Below are positions 16,242-25,943 of a stretch of 64,000 nt of DNA, in pieces. Each line of letters opens with the position of its first letter. The first letter of the stretch is position 1. The translations under genes and the position numbers were made by a program. Under the pieces are notes generated by a model that was not told the DNA's origin, made no database searches, and saw only the letters and a program-made list of their open reading frames with translations. The stretch comes from Natronomonas gomsonensis (GTDB taxonomy: Archaea; Halobacteriota; Halobacteria; Halobacteriales; Haloarculaceae), in contig NZ_JACAWU010000002.1 in the NCBI RefSeq assembly GCF_013391635.1, positions 620,001 through 684,000 on the forward strand. The letters run 5' to 3'.

Positions 16242-17558
16242 ATGACCGAAAACCACGACTACGACACACCGCAGGAAGGTACCCTAGACTGGCACGTTCC
16301 CCTCAACGAGAACTTCGAGCGCATCGACACCGACGTCGAGGTTCGAGACGTACAGGCGAACAGGGACGACTACACGCCGAAGCAGGGAGCGAAGTTCCTC
16401 GCGACCGATACCGGCCGCGTCTATCTCGGCGACGGAACCGACTGGAACGAACTCGGTGCCTTCGGCAGTGCCGTCGACAGCAGCATCACCGAAGCGCTCA
16501 TCAGCGGCTTCGTCGTCGCCCTCGCCAGCGACGCCTCGACGCCACAGTTCGTCGACCCCGACGACACGTCGACGCCCGTCGGTGACGCGATGGAGATACT
16601 CGGTGATGGCGGAGGTGGCGAGATTCGGCTTCCGCCGAACCCGGTCTCGGAGAGTGAAACCATCTACCCGTATCCGGATACGGCGATTACGGGATTCGGC
16701 CCGACCGTCTCCGAAATCTCGATAACCGAACCCGGAATCGACGGCATCAGGTTCGAGTCTTCTAGCGGCGTCAGCCGCGTGAAACTCGACGGGTTCGGGC
16801 TGAACGGTCCCGGATTGAACACCGAATCCGGCGCCGCCATCCGACACAGCGGCGGCGACACACAGGACCTCTTCGTCGGTCGGATGGTGTTTTGGGGCTG
16901 GAACAACGCCGTCTACCGCGTCGACGAAGGCGTCGGTCCCTTCCAGTGTCGCCACGACCTGTTGACCATCTACGAGTGCGACGCGGGCAACGAGGCCGGC
17001 CTCTTCGAGTTCAACTCCTGGTACGGCCCGGCCAACTGGTTCGGCACCATCGCCGCCTACCCGACCTCGCAGTTCTCCGGGGCGAACTCGACGGTGTTTT
17101 TCACCCGGGGTGGCACCCAGACGGTCGATTACCTCACGATGGGCGGCACCTCCGGGACGGCAATCCACCAGACGTGGGACGCCCAGGTCCGGTTCGGGAA
17201 CGTCCACTGGGAGCCCATCGGGCTGGAGTCGACGCCCCAACGGGTCGTGCTGCTGGAGGGCCACGGCCCCGCCGAAATCGGGAGCGTCAAACACGTCACC
17301 GGCGTCGCGGAGTACGTCTACGAACTGGCCTACGACTCGTTCAACGCCAACGCTCCGGCCCGAAAGTGGCTCGGCCCCTACTACGAGCGCGGTGCGGAGG
17401 CCGACATCTCCGAAAACGTCGTCAACCTCTCGTCTGCGAACGACCCCGGGATGCAGTCGTTCTACCTCGGCGACCCCGACGACGTGACCGTCACCCACTC
17501 CGACACCGACACCGGCGGCCTCCGTGCGCTCGGGACCGCCGGAACCGCGATGGGATAG
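16242..17558 (+). CDS. Beta-helix-like surface protein with tail-fibre-like N-terminus
   Basis: A 438-residue protein without a signal peptide. Residues 1-75 (DWHVPLNENFERIDTDVEV, GAKFLATDTGRVYLGDG) form a module I associate with haloarchaeal and viral tail or surface proteins. From about residue 85 the body has short repeating strand-turn units (SEISITEPGIDGIRFESSSG, RVKLDGFGLNGPG, AIRHSGGDTQDLFVGRM) suggesting a right-handed beta-helix like pectate-lyase superfamily proteins. The body is a close paralogue of the next gene, which instead carries a Tat lipoprotein signal. No catalytic residues can be assigned. It lies 7 bases after the LamG gene and is probably cotranscribed. Confidence 0.78.
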   Translation: MTENHDYDTPQEGTLDWHVPLNENFERIDTDVEVRDVQANRDDYTPKQGAKFLATDTGRVYLGDGTDWNELGAFGSAVDSSITEALISGFVVALASDASTPQFVDPDDTSTPVGDAMEILGDGGGGEIRLPPNPVSESETIYPYPDTAITGFGPTVSEISITEPGIDGIRFESSSGVSRVKLDGFGLNGPGLNTESGAAIRHSGGDTQDLFVGRMVFWGWNNAVYRVDEGVGPFQCRHDLLTIYECDAGNEAGLFEFNSWYGPANWFGTIAAYPTSQFSGANSTVFFTRGGTQTVDYLTMGGTSGTAIHQTWDAQVRFGNVHWEPIGLESTPQRVVLLEGHGPAEIGSVKHVTGVAEYVYELAYDSFNANAPARKWLGPYYERGAEADISENVVNLSSANDPGMQSFYLGDPDDVTVTHSDTDTGGLRALGTAGTAMG

Positions 17559-17599
17559 CGGACTGGACGGGTCTTCTGCGACCCACCCGTACGCGACGA

Positions 17600-17610
17600 C
17601 TATCTATATC
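17600..17610 (+). promoter_or_regulatory. TATA element of second beta-helix gene
   Basis: CTATCTATATC, centre about 28 bases before ATG 17634, gives the second paralogue its own leaderless promoter. Confidence 0.5.
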
Positions 17611-17633
17611 CGCTCTGCAGTTCTTTCATAATT

Positions 17634-18896
17634 ATGACTCACCCCTCCACGGACGGTGGTACGCCGACGTTCTCTCGCCGTTCGTATCTCACCACCGGCG
17701 CCGCAGCGCTGTCGGCCACAGCCGGCTGTCTCGATTCACTTTGGGTGACCAACAGTGACGACACCAGTCAGAACGGCGACGGAAACGGTGGTGGCGCTGC
17801 CGTCGAGCGCGTCGACAACGTCGATTCAGCACTGCTCGATGGGAAGATAGTCGTCCTCGCCAGGGAATCGGCGACACCCGGTGGGATCGACCCCGAGTCG
17901 ACGAACACGCCAATTCAAAACGGCCTCGATTTTCTCGGAGCCAACCGCGGTGGGGAGCTTCGGCTCCCACCCTCCTCCGTCTTCGAACGTGGGGCGATTC
18001 GGCCGTACTCCGACACCGCAATCGTCGGCTTCGGCTCCGGCGTCTCGGAGGTTGGCGTCCCACCGAACACCGACGGGGTGCTCTTCGACCGCGAGGCTGG
18101 TGTCAACCGGGTTCGACTCGACGGCTTCGCACTGAACGGCCCCGGCCAGGGCGAGCCGTCGGGCGTGGCGATACGCCACAGCGGCGGCGATACACAGGAC
18201 CTTTCAGTCGGTCGACTGCTGCTGTGGGGCTGGAACGACAGCGTCTATCGCGTCGAGGCCGGGACGGGTCCGTTCCAGTGTCGCCACGACCACCTGACGA
18301 TTTACGACTGTGACGCCGGGGACGCAGATGGCCTCTTCGAGTTTCGGTCGTCGTTCGGTCCGGCCAACTGGTTCGGCACCATCGCCGCCTACCCGACGGC
18401 GACCGAGAGCGGCCGGGACACGACTGCGGTTTTCACCCGTGGCGGCACCCAGCACATCGACCAACTGACGCTCGGTGGTACAGTCGGCCCAGCGGTCCGC
18501 CAGACCGGCGGCAGTCAGTTCCACGCGGAGGGTATACATTGGGAACCCGTCGACCAGCAGGCCGTTCCGGCAGCCATCGTTGAACTCCTCGGTCGAGGCC
18601 CGGCGACCATCGGGAACGTCAAGCAAGCCACCGGGACGACACGCTACGTCTACGAAGTGGGTACCGACCCCGAACGCGGGACTCCCCCCGCGAGGAAACG
18701 TCTCGGGTCGTACTACCGGGTCGGCACCGAGGCACGGCTTTCGGAGAACGTGGTAAACCTCGCTGCGCCGAACGACCTCGACATGCCGTCGTTTTACGAC
18801 GGGCCGGCCGCGGACGTGACCGTCACCCACGAGCGCCCGGGAACTGGTGGGTTCCGAGCGCTCGGCGACGCCGGCACCGGCGTCGATACGCCCTGA
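17634..18896 (+). CDS. Tat lipoprotein paralogue of the preceding beta-helix protein
   Basis: 420 residues, with a twin-arginine signal (FSRRSYLTTGAAALS) and lipobox TAGC at about Cys32, so a lipid-anchored extracellular form. After a Gly/Asn-rich linker the body aligns along its length with the previous gene: GGELRLPPSSVF, DTAIVGFGSGVSEV, RVRLDGFALNGPGQG, AIRHSGGDTQDLSVGR, GPANWFGTIAAYPT and FTRGGTQHIDQLTLGG. The best guess is a right-handed beta-helix that binds or processes surface polysaccharide. The tandem copies have diverged by point changes while their N-termini differ completely, so the pair shares a core but is delivered differently. Confidence 0.8.
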   Translation: MTHPSTDGGTPTFSRRSYLTTGAAALSATAGCLDSLWVTNSDDTSQNGDGNGGGAAVERVDNVDSALLDGKIVVLARESATPGGIDPESTNTPIQNGLDFLGANRGGELRLPPSSVFERGAIRPYSDTAIVGFGSGVSEVGVPPNTDGVLFDREAGVNRVRLDGFALNGPGQGEPSGVAIRHSGGDTQDLSVGRLLLWGWNDSVYRVEAGTGPFQCRHDHLTIYDCDAGDADGLFEFRSSFGPANWFGTIAAYPTATESGRDTTAVFTRGGTQHIDQLTLGGTVGPAVRQTGGSQFHAEGIHWEPVDQQAVPAAIVELLGRGPATIGNVKQATGTTRYVYEVGTDPERGTPPARKRLGSYYRVGTEARLSENVVNLAAPNDLDMPSFYDGPAADVTVTHERPGTGGFRALGDAGTGVDTP

Positions 18897-19004
18897 ACGT
18901 CGCGCACAGCCGCCTGCCCGGAAGACATAAACAGCCAGTAGGAGTTGTCGAAAGAAGAGCAGTGTCGAATCTCACGTTCACCAAACAGACAGCGCCCGTG
19001 TTCG

Positions 19005-20108
19005 ATGGCTACTGAACCGCCGTCGCTGGCGTTCGTCTTCGGCACCCGTCCAGAGATTATCAAGTGTGCACCGCTGATTCGGGAGGCAGAGCGCCGCGGG
19101 ATGCCGTTCACACTCGTCCACACCGGCCAGCACTACTCCCGGGAACTCGACGGCGTGTTCTTCGAGGGACTCGGGCTTCCGGTTCCGGACTACGAACTCC
19201 GCGTCGGGTCCGACACCCCCGGACGGCAGACCGGCGCGATGGTGTCCGAACTCGACCCCGTCGTGGCCGAGGTCGCACCCGACGTCGTCGTCGTCCACGG
19301 TGACACGAACTCGACGCTCGCGGGAGCGATTACGACCTGCAAACTCGACCCGGAACTGGCCCACGTCGAGGCGGGCCTTCGGAGCTTCGACCGGTCGATG
19401 CCCGAAGAGCACAATCGCGTGCTGACCGACCACGCCGCCGATTACCTGTTCGCACCGACCGAGCGGGCACGGCGACAGCTCGCCGAGGAGGGCATCGAAG
19501 CCGGCGTCTGGGTCACTGGCAACACCGTCGTCGACGCGGTTCGACAGCACGTCGACATCGCCGCCCGGGACAGCGATGTCCTCGACCGACTCGGCCTCGC
19601 CGACCGCGGGTTCCTCCTCTTGACGACCCACCGCGCCGAGAACGTCGACGACGAAACCCGGTTCCGGAACGTCCTCGAAGGCGTCGCGACGGCCGCCGCG
19701 GACAACGACCTCGACTGCGTGTTTCCGGCCCACCCCCGGAGCGTCGGCCGAATACGCGAGTTCCACATCGACGTTCCGGCGCCGATTCGAGTGGTCGAAC
19801 CCGAGGACTTCCTGAGTTTTCTGTTGCTCGAAGACCGGGCGGCGGCCGTCGTCACCGACTCCGGCGGCGTCCAGGAGGAGGCGGCCGTCCTCGGGACGCC
19901 GTGTGTGACCGTCCGGGACAACACCGAACGCCAGGAGACGGTCGAAATCGGCGCAAATCGGCTGGCTGGAACCGACCCCGACGCCATCGTACAATCGGTC
20001 GCCGAGGCTCTCTCGGCGCCGACCGACTGGGAAGCACCCTACGGCGACGGCCACGCCGCCGAGCGAATCCTCGACGTACTACAGGAGGTGGACGATGGCG
20101 ACGACTGA
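19005..20108 (+). CDS. wecB: UDP-N-acetylglucosamine 2-epimerase (non-hydrolysing)
   Basis: Interconverts UDP-GlcNAc and UDP-ManNAc, supplying amino sugars for surface glycans. The 367-residue protein has FGTRPEIIKCAPLI at the N-terminus, HTGQHYS, HVEAGLRSFDRSMPEEHNR and the C-terminal UDP-binding TDSGGVQEEAAVLGTPCVTV. The start is ATG 19005 (MATEPPSLAFVFG); upstream in-frame codons are not family-like. The last 14 bases overlap the next glycosyltransferase, so these genes form an operon (wecB, GT4, GT4, GT2, GT2). Confidence 0.93.
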   Translation: MATEPPSLAFVFGTRPEIIKCAPLIREAERRGMPFTLVHTGQHYSRELDGVFFEGLGLPVPDYELRVGSDTPGRQTGAMVSELDPVVAEVAPDVVVVHGDTNSTLAGAITTCKLDPELAHVEAGLRSFDRSMPEEHNRVLTDHAADYLFAPTERARRQLAEEGIEAGVWVTGNTVVDAVRQHVDIAARDSDVLDRLGLADRGFLLLTTHRAENVDDETRFRNVLEGVATAAADNDLDCVFPAHPRSVGRIREFHIDVPAPIRVVEPEDFLSFLLLEDRAAAVVTDSGGVQEEAAVLGTPCVTVRDNTERQETVEIGANRLAGTDPDAIVQSVAEALSAPTDWEAPYGDGHAAERILDVLQEVDDGDD

Positions 20109-21330
20109 CGACAGCCGTGGCCACATCGCTGTCGTCAGCCAACAGTACCCCCCGGAACTCGGCGGCAACGCCACCCGCGTCGGTGACAGCGCCCGAGAAC
20201 TGGCTCGGGTGGGGTGGGACGTGTCCGTTCTCGCGCCGCCGCGGTCGTACCCACCGGAGAACTACCCGCGGACCTGGCAGCGACACGAACACGCCGTCGA
20301 GGACGGCGTCGACGTGCACCGACTGTGGAGTTGGCAGCCGACCCGGTCCGACCCGAACGCCCTCGAACGATTGGCCTACTACCTCGTCTTCGCCATCCAC
20401 GCGACGCTGTGGCTGTTGTACCACCGAAACCGGTTCGACGCCTACCTCTGTACGACGCCGCCGCCGTTCACGTCGCTTCCGGGACTACTTGCCAGCGAAC
20501 TCACCCGAAAGCCGTTCGTCGTCGACGTGGGCGACCTCTGGATAGACGCGGCGACGAGTCTCGGGTTCATCCGCGAGGCTAGTCTGTCGACGCGACTCAC
20601 TCGACGGTACGAACACCTCGTCCTGTTGCGCGCCGACCGCGTGCTGACGACGACCGACGAGATGAGCCGACTGCTCGAACGCGGCCACGGCCCGGCAATC
20701 GCCCGCCGATTGGTCGTGATTCCGAACGCCGTCGACGTTCGCCGGTTCACGCCCGACGCAGGCGACGGCGACGACGGCCGGAGCATCGTCTACACGGGCA
20801 ACTTCGGCCACGCCCAGGACCTCGAAGCCTGCGTGCGTGCGATGCAGTACGTCGAGAGCGACGCCCGCCTCCGACTCGTCGGCGACGGCGACCTCCGGGA
20901 CAGACTCGAATCGCTCATCGAGGAACTCGAAGTGGACGACCGCGTCTCCATCGAGAAGCCGGTTCCACGCTCGGAGATACCGCCGCTTTTGGCGGCGGCG
21001 GCCGTCGGCATCGCGACGCTCAAAGACAGCGAGGGACTTCGGTACGCCGTCCCCTCGAAGACCTACGAGTACATGGCCTGCGGCCTCCCCGTCGTCGGGA
21101 CCGACATCGGCGCGCTGGCGGAACTGCTGGAGGAGTCCGGCGGCGGCCTCGCAGTCGACTCCGACCCCGAAGCGCTGGCGGCTGCCTTCGACCGACTCCT
21201 CTCGGATTCGGACCTCCGGGAGCGGATGGGCGAACGGGGGAGAGAACACGTCGAGGCTCGCTACGACCGGCGCGCAGTCGGCGAGAAACTCGATTCGACG
21301 CTCACCGAACTCATCGATTCACAGCTATGA
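20095..21330 (+). CDS. Glycosyltransferase family 4, WcaI-like
   Basis: Cytoplasmic or membrane-associated GT-B glycosyltransferase, 411 residues, transferring a nucleotide-activated sugar to a glycan acceptor. The N-terminal Rossmann domain begins HIAVVSQQYPPELGGNATRV. A hydrophobic segment at about 92-110 (YLVFAIHATLWLLYH) may be a membrane-contact helix. The donor domain carries IVYTGNFGHAQDLEACVRAM, KTYEYMACGLPVVGTDIG and an E-x7-E-like region. It overlaps wecB by 14 bases and the next gene by 4. Donor and acceptor cannot be read from sequence. Confidence 0.88.
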   Translation: MATTDDSRGHIAVVSQQYPPELGGNATRVGDSARELARVGWDVSVLAPPRSYPPENYPRTWQRHEHAVEDGVDVHRLWSWQPTRSDPNALERLAYYLVFAIHATLWLLYHRNRFDAYLCTTPPPFTSLPGLLASELTRKPFVVDVGDLWIDAATSLGFIREASLSTRLTRRYEHLVLLRADRVLTTTDEMSRLLERGHGPAIARRLVVIPNAVDVRRFTPDAGDGDDGRSIVYTGNFGHAQDLEACVRAMQYVESDARLRLVGDGDLRDRLESLIEELEVDDRVSIEKPVPRSEIPPLLAAAAVGIATLKDSEGLRYAVPSKTYEYMACGLPVVGTDIGALAELLEESGGGLAVDSDPEALAAAFDRLLSDSDLRERMGERGREHVEARYDRRAVGEKLDSTLTELIDSQL

Positions 21331-22562
21331 CGGATTCGAACCACCCGACAGACGAGCGGAGGACCGACCGCGAGGGCGACCCCTACCGGGTGCTCGCCTG
21401 TGCGACCCACCACCAGAGCCACGTCTTCCAAGTTCGGGCGCCGTTCAACCACCGTTCGTTGGACGCCATCAACCGAACCGACGCGGACCTCGACGTGGTG
21501 GTGCCGACGCCCTTTGCACCGCCGGTCGGCCCACACTCGGAGTACAGCGACGTGCCACAGACCGAACGCTGGGGCACCTACACCGCCCACTACCCCCGAT
21601 TCCTCTACATGCTGCCGAAAAAGCAGTTCTACCACGTCTCCGGGGACTCGATGCAGAAGCGCGTCTCGAACTACGTCGAGCGGGCCTTCGAGACGCCACA
21701 CGACATCGTCCACGCCTGCGACATCTACATGGACGGGTACGGGATGTTGCCGTACTGCCGGAAACACGACGTCCCGCTCGTAGTCACCAGCCACGCCGGC
21801 GACTTGAAGAACTACGACCGGTTCAACGAGAAGGCACAGGCGCGCCTCCGAGAGACCGTCGAGTACGCCTCCCGCGTGATTACGGTCAGCGAGGAACTCG
21901 CCGAGGTCGCCCGCGAGTTGGCCGACCCCGCGAAAGTCGAGACGGTGCCCATCGGCGAGGACCCCAAGAAGTTCCCCACCGACCAACGCGAGGCGATTCG
22001 CTACGAACTTGGCGTCGACCCCGATACGAAACTCCTGCTGTTCGTCGGCGCCTACGTCGAACAGAAAGGCATCGAGGACCTCGTCGAAGCCATGGGGCTG
22101 CTGGACCGCGACGACGTGTATCTCGCCACGGTCGGCCACGAGGGCGACCTCCGGTGGTGGCTACTCAACAGTCTCGGCGAACTCCCGCATCCCGCCCACT
22201 CGTTTTGGCGCCTCGACCCCGTCGCGCTCCGACGGTGGCAGATCGCCGCCGACCTGCTGGTCCACCCCAGTTGGGTCGAAGCCCGGCCGACGGTCATCTA
22301 CGAGGCGATGGCCGCGAAGACGCCAGTGTTGGCCTCGAACGTCGGCGGCATCCCGGAGATGGTCGCGGACGGCGAGACGGGCGAACTCCTCGAACCGAAA
22401 GACCCCGATGCGCTGGCGGCAGCCATCGACCGGCTGCTGGACGACCCCGAACGCCTCCGAGAGATGGGGTCGGCCGGCCACGAGCGCCTGCTCGAACAGG
22501 GCTGGACGTGGCAACAGCACGCCGAGCAGGTGACGGACATCCACCGCGACGTGATGGAGTGA
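21327..22562 (+). CDS. Glycosyltransferase family 4
   Basis: Second GT-B enzyme of the cluster, 411 residues. The N-terminal domain has VLACATHHQSHVFQVRAPFN and LVVTSHAGDLKNYDRF. The donor domain has LLLFVGAYVEQKGIEDLVEA, the hallmark HPSWVEARPTVIYEAMAAKT and PVLASNVGGIPEMV. The last 25 residues (GWTWQQHAEQVTDIHRDV) are the typical closing helix. It overlaps the upstream gene by 4 bases and shares only fold-level similarity with it, so the two probably add different sugars. Confidence 0.88.
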   Translation: MTDSNHPTDERRTDREGDPYRVLACATHHQSHVFQVRAPFNHRSLDAINRTDADLDVVVPTPFAPPVGPHSEYSDVPQTERWGTYTAHYPRFLYMLPKKQFYHVSGDSMQKRVSNYVERAFETPHDIVHACDIYMDGYGMLPYCRKHDVPLVVTSHAGDLKNYDRFNEKAQARLRETVEYASRVITVSEELAEVARELADPAKVETVPIGEDPKKFPTDQREAIRYELGVDPDTKLLLFVGAYVEQKGIEDLVEAMGLLDRDDVYLATVGHEGDLRWWLLNSLGELPHPAHSFWRLDPVALRRWQIAADLLVHPSWVEARPTVIYEAMAAKTPVLASNVGGIPEMVADGETGELLEPKDPDALAAAIDRLLDDPERLREMGSAGHERLLEQGWTWQQHAEQVTDIHRDVME

Positions 22563-22569
22563 CGCTGAC

Positions 22570-23517
22570 GTGACCGACACCGAAACCACCGACGACGCTC
22601 CGCTCGTTTCTGTGATAATTCCGGTCTACAACCGCGCTGGTGTACTCCGCCGAGCCATCGACAGCGCCCTGGCACAGACCGTCGAGGACATCGAGGTGCT
22701 CGTCGTCGACGACGGGTCGACCGACGACACTGCCGCTGTCGTCGGCGACTACGACGACCGGGTCCGGTACCTCCCCCACGACCGCAACCGTGGACGAAGT
22801 GCCGCCAGAAACACCGGCATCGACGCCGCGACCGGCGAGTACGTCGCCTTCCTCGATTCGGACGACCGCTGGCTTCCCCACAAACTCGAACGGCAACTCG
22901 ACCGTCTGCCCCGGTGTTCGACGGAGTGGGTCGGCGTCTACTGTGAGTTCCTCACGCCTGCTCCCTCGCGGTTCGGTGAGGCACTCGATTGGCTCTCACG
23001 GCACGTCTTCGCGGACCCGGTGGTCCGAGAGGGCGGTCGCGAACTGGCGCGGGAAATCCTGACGATGAACGTCCTGATGGGGCCGGGGTCGACGCTGCTC
23101 GTCCGCCGGGAGGCGCTGGAAGGACTCCGGTTCGACGAGGGACTCGTCGACCACGAGGACTGGGACTTCGTGCTTCGGTTGCTCGACCGCGGAAAGATAG
23201 CCCACGTCGACGAACCGCTCGTGGTGGTGCCCGAATCGGGCGGGGACCCACCTGCCGAGACGCTCGCCGACGCAAAGCGCAGGTTCCTCGACCGCCACGC
23301 CGACCGCATCGACGGCTTCGAGGCCGAAGGAACCGACGTTCGGTCGATACATCGCGTCTCCGTCGCCGGGGTGTTCCTCCGGGAGGGGCGACTCCTCGAT
23401 GCGAGGCGGTATCTCGGCTGGGAGACGCTCCGTGACCCCCGCAACTGGCTCCGAGTGCCGTGGTGGACGCTTACGGGGTTGCGGGGTCGATTCGGAAACG
23501 GAGGCGTGACTCGATGA
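22570..23517 (+). CDS. Glycosyltransferase family 2
   Basis: GT-A enzyme, 315 residues, starting with GTG 22570 eight bases after the previous stop. SVIIPVYNRAGVLRRAIDSA and VLVVDDGSTDDTAAV are the nucleotide-binding segments, and FLDSDDRW is the DxD metal site (about residues 95-102). MGPGSTLLVRREALEGLRF and HEDWDFVLRLLDRG form the acceptor-side ED motif expected of inverting GT2 enzymes. The C-terminal 70 residues are helical with no membrane segment. It shares 4 bases with the next GT2 gene. Confidence 0.88.
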   Translation: MTDTETTDDAPLVSVIIPVYNRAGVLRRAIDSALAQTVEDIEVLVVDDGSTDDTAAVVGDYDDRVRYLPHDRNRGRSAARNTGIDAATGEYVAFLDSDDRWLPHKLERQLDRLPRCSTEWVGVYCEFLTPAPSRFGEALDWLSRHVFADPVVREGGRELAREILTMNVLMGPGSTLLVRREALEGLRFDEGLVDHEDWDFVLRLLDRGKIAHVDEPLVVVPESGGDPPAETLADAKRRFLDRHADRIDGFEAEGTDVRSIHRVSVAGVFLREGRLLDARRYLGWETLRDPRNWLRVPWWTLTGLRGRFGNGGVTR

Positions 23518-24287
23518 CCTCGCATCCGACCGTCTCGGTCGTGATACCGTACAGCCCGAAGTACACGCCGGAATCGATGCTCGAAGAGGCCAAAGAGACC
23601 GTGGCCGCCCAGACCGTTCCGACCGAGTTGGTCGTCGTCGACGACGACGGCGGTGCGGGGCCGGCGGTGGCTCGAAACCTCGGCCTCGATCGGGCCGACA
23701 CCCGGTACGTCGCCTTCCTCGACGCCGACGACCTCTGGGAACCCGACAAGCTCGAACGCCAACTCGACCGGCTGGCTGAGACGGGTGCAGGCATCTGCGT
23801 GCAGGGCGACCCAATGGCGACCGACGAGTTCGTCTATCGCGCCTTCGTCGGCGATTTGACGGCGGTGATGTCGTCGGTACTGGTCGACACCGACTCCGTG
23901 GACGCCCGCTTCGAGGCCGGACTGGAGCGCGGCGAGGACCTGTTGTACGTCCTCGAGGCGGCATCGGAGTCGGGCGTCTGTCTCTGTCCGGAGTTGTTCA
24001 CCCGTCGACTCCACGAGGGAAGCGTCATGGCCAGCGGAATCTCCGCCGAAGCGTTCCTGGAACACGACAAGCGGTTCGCGTATCTCGTCAGCCAGCGCGT
24101 TCCGGAGGCCCAGCCGTATCTGTACACCTACTACGTCCAGACGTTCACGCAGGCCGGTACCCTCGCCCACGAGGAGGGCGATTACGACCGCGCCGTCGAC
24201 TACTACCTCCGGGCGCTCCGCATCTCGCCGCACCCGATGACGGTGTGGCATCTCCTCCGGAGTGCCGTTCGTCGCACCGTCGCCTGA
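23514..24287 (+). CDS. Glycosyltransferase family 2
   Basis: Second GT2 protein, 257 residues. SVVIPYSPKYTPESMLEEA and VVVDDDGGAGPAVARNLGL give the nucleotide-binding fold, and FLDADDLW holds the DxD site. The middle (RFEAGLERGEDLLYVLEA) carries the acidic acceptor motif. The start ATG 23514 overlaps the previous TGA (ATGA). It is the last plus-strand gene of the wecB operon and converges directly on the GINT1-like gene, which ends at the next base. Confidence 0.86.
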   Translation: MTSHPTVSVVIPYSPKYTPESMLEEAKETVAAQTVPTELVVVDDDGGAGPAVARNLGLDRADTRYVAFLDADDLWEPDKLERQLDRLAETGAGICVQGDPMATDEFVYRAFVGDLTAVMSSVLVDTDSVDARFEAGLERGEDLLYVLEAASESGVCLCPELFTRRLHEGSVMASGISAEAFLEHDKRFAYLVSQRVPEAQPYLYTYYVQTFTQAGTLAHEEGDYDRAVDYYLRALRISPHPMTVWHLLRSAVRRTVA

Positions 24288-25943
24288 CTACGTTCGACGC
24301 CTGGGGAGGCGTCCGAGCGCCGCCCGAGCGGCGAGTTGCAATCGACGACGGGCGTGGTAGGTATCCAGGACGCTCCAGTTACCGTCGATGACCGTCACGT
24401 CCTCGTACCCCGAGAGCGTGTGGAGGCCGTCCGGGTACGGCCCTTCGGGGTCTGGTGCGAGTTCGCCGACGCGGCGCTCGGCGAACGCCGTCGACGTCAG
24501 CGTCTGAATGCGGTTGACGACGACCTTCTTGCCGTATCCGTCAGCGCAGTACTGCGAGGGCCGGTACAGCGTTCCGTCGTCGACCCACGGCGTTCCGGCG
24601 GGCCGGGCCGACCGAACGTCGGTTTTCACCGGGTTGTTCGCGTGGGGGACCCACTCGCCGGTCGGGTGGGGCGCGTGATACACGTAGAGGTTCGTCTGGG
24701 GCAAGTCGTCGAGGCGCGTACAGAACAGCCACCAGCGGTCGCCATACTTGACTATCGTCGGGTCGATACCGCGGTTACCAGCCACCAGCGTCGTGACTCG
24801 CTCCCACTCGTCTGGGGCGTGCAGTTCGTACATCGTGACGTCGCTGCTTTCTGCCATCTCCGGAACGACGTAGGTCCGGCCCTCGTGGACGACCGGATAG
24901 GGGTACGAGAGGTGATACGGCGTCTCGAAGGCGGGTCGGATGCGGTCGGCCCGGCGGTCACCGTCCAGCGGGAGATACGAGATGGTTCCCTTGCCGTCAT
25001 CGTACCTGAGGTCCTCGAAGAAGAGATACGGGTTCCCGTCGACGGGGGCGACGAAGGGGTCTGCGACGATTCGGTTCCGTTCCGACAACTGGAGCCACTC
25101 GACCTCTATGCCGTCGGGATCGGCGGCGACCTCCGCTATCGGGGCGTCGACGACGCCGACCGTCCAGTTGGCGGCCCCTTGGAGTGCGATGTCGGCGAGT
25201 GCCTTCGTCTGTTTGCCGAACGCGAGGGCGACGCGTCCGGCCGTCGGCGTTCGGTCACCGCCCCACTCGACGGGAATCGGGTCGGCGTCGACGTACTCGC
25301 CGTGGCCGTTCTGGACGTCCGTCACGACCTGTGCCGGCCACCGCGCCGTCCCGAATCGGACCTGGTCGGCCGTCACTCGAAGCGAGTGTTCGACCGTCGC
25401 GAAGTGCCCGCGTCTGAGCGGAACCGCTTCGCCATCGGGAGCGAGCCGCCACAGTTCGGCTGTCGTGACGGGGTCGCCGGCCAGGAGTTCGTCAAATCCG
25501 GGCGGTGGACTCCCTGCTCCGTCGTGACAGAACGTCCAGACGCCGAGCGGGGGCGCGGCCAACACGCTATCGGACGCACGGTCGACCGCGAAGGCGAGCA
25601 GGGCGTCGATGTCGGCCTCCGATACGACCGCGTCATCGATGTCGTCGAGGCGTCGACGGCCGTCGCCGGTCCGTATCGAACAACCGAACTGCTCGATGTC
25701 GCGCAGTCCTTCGGCGGTGTCGACGGGGCTCATCGACTGACAGGGGGCGTCCAGCAGCCGACGCCAGAGGCTTCCCGAGCGCCGGGTGCCTGAACCATTC
25801 GAGTCCGCGGGGCTATCGTCGACGACGAGACACGCCAGCCGCGTGTCCGCCGTCGCCTCGAGACGACGGAGACACTCCGCCTGCCAGGCCGGCATCGTGG
25901 GTCCCGAGCAGACGACGCCCAATCGGAGCGTGTCGGCGCTCAC
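24288..25943 (-). CDS. Formyltransferase-like domain fused to GINT1-type beta-propeller
   Basis: 551 residues. The N-terminal third (LRLGVVCSGPTMPAWQAEC, GVWTFCHDGAGSPPPGFDEL, PLRRGHFATVEHSL) resembles a formyltransferase-type Rossmann domain. The C-terminal part from about 225 looks like a five-bladed propeller of the GH32/43-like kind seen at the N-terminus of plant glucosamine inositolphosphorylceramide transferases: VADPFVAPVDGNPYLFFEDL, HLSYPYPVVHEGRTYVVPEM, IDPTIVKYGDRWWLFCT. A role in amino-sugar modification or transfer to a lipid-linked glycan is plausible but inferred. It overlaps the upstream membrane-protein gene by 4 bases. Confidence 0.75.
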   Translation of the reverse strand: MSADTLRLGVVCSGPTMPAWQAECLRRLEATADTRLACLVVDDSPADSNGSGTRRSGSLWRRLLDAPCQSMSPVDTAEGLRDIEQFGCSIRTGDGRRRLDDIDDAVVSEADIDALLAFAVDRASDSVLAAPPLGVWTFCHDGAGSPPPGFDELLAGDPVTTAELWRLAPDGEAVPLRRGHFATVEHSLRVTADQVRFGTARWPAQVVTDVQNGHGEYVDADPIPVEWGGDRTPTAGRVALAFGKQTKALADIALQGAANWTVGVVDAPIAEVAADPDGIEVEWLQLSERNRIVADPFVAPVDGNPYLFFEDLRYDDGKGTISYLPLDGDRRADRIRPAFETPYHLSYPYPVVHEGRTYVVPEMAESSDVTMYELHAPDEWERVTTLVAGNRGIDPTIVKYGDRWWLFCTRLDDLPQTNLYVYHAPHPTGEWVPHANNPVKTDVRSARPAGTPWVDDGTLYRPSQYCADGYGKKVVVNRIQTLTSTAFAERRVGELAPDPEGPYPDGLHTLSGYEDVTVIDGNWSVLDTYHARRRLQLAARAALGRLPRRRT

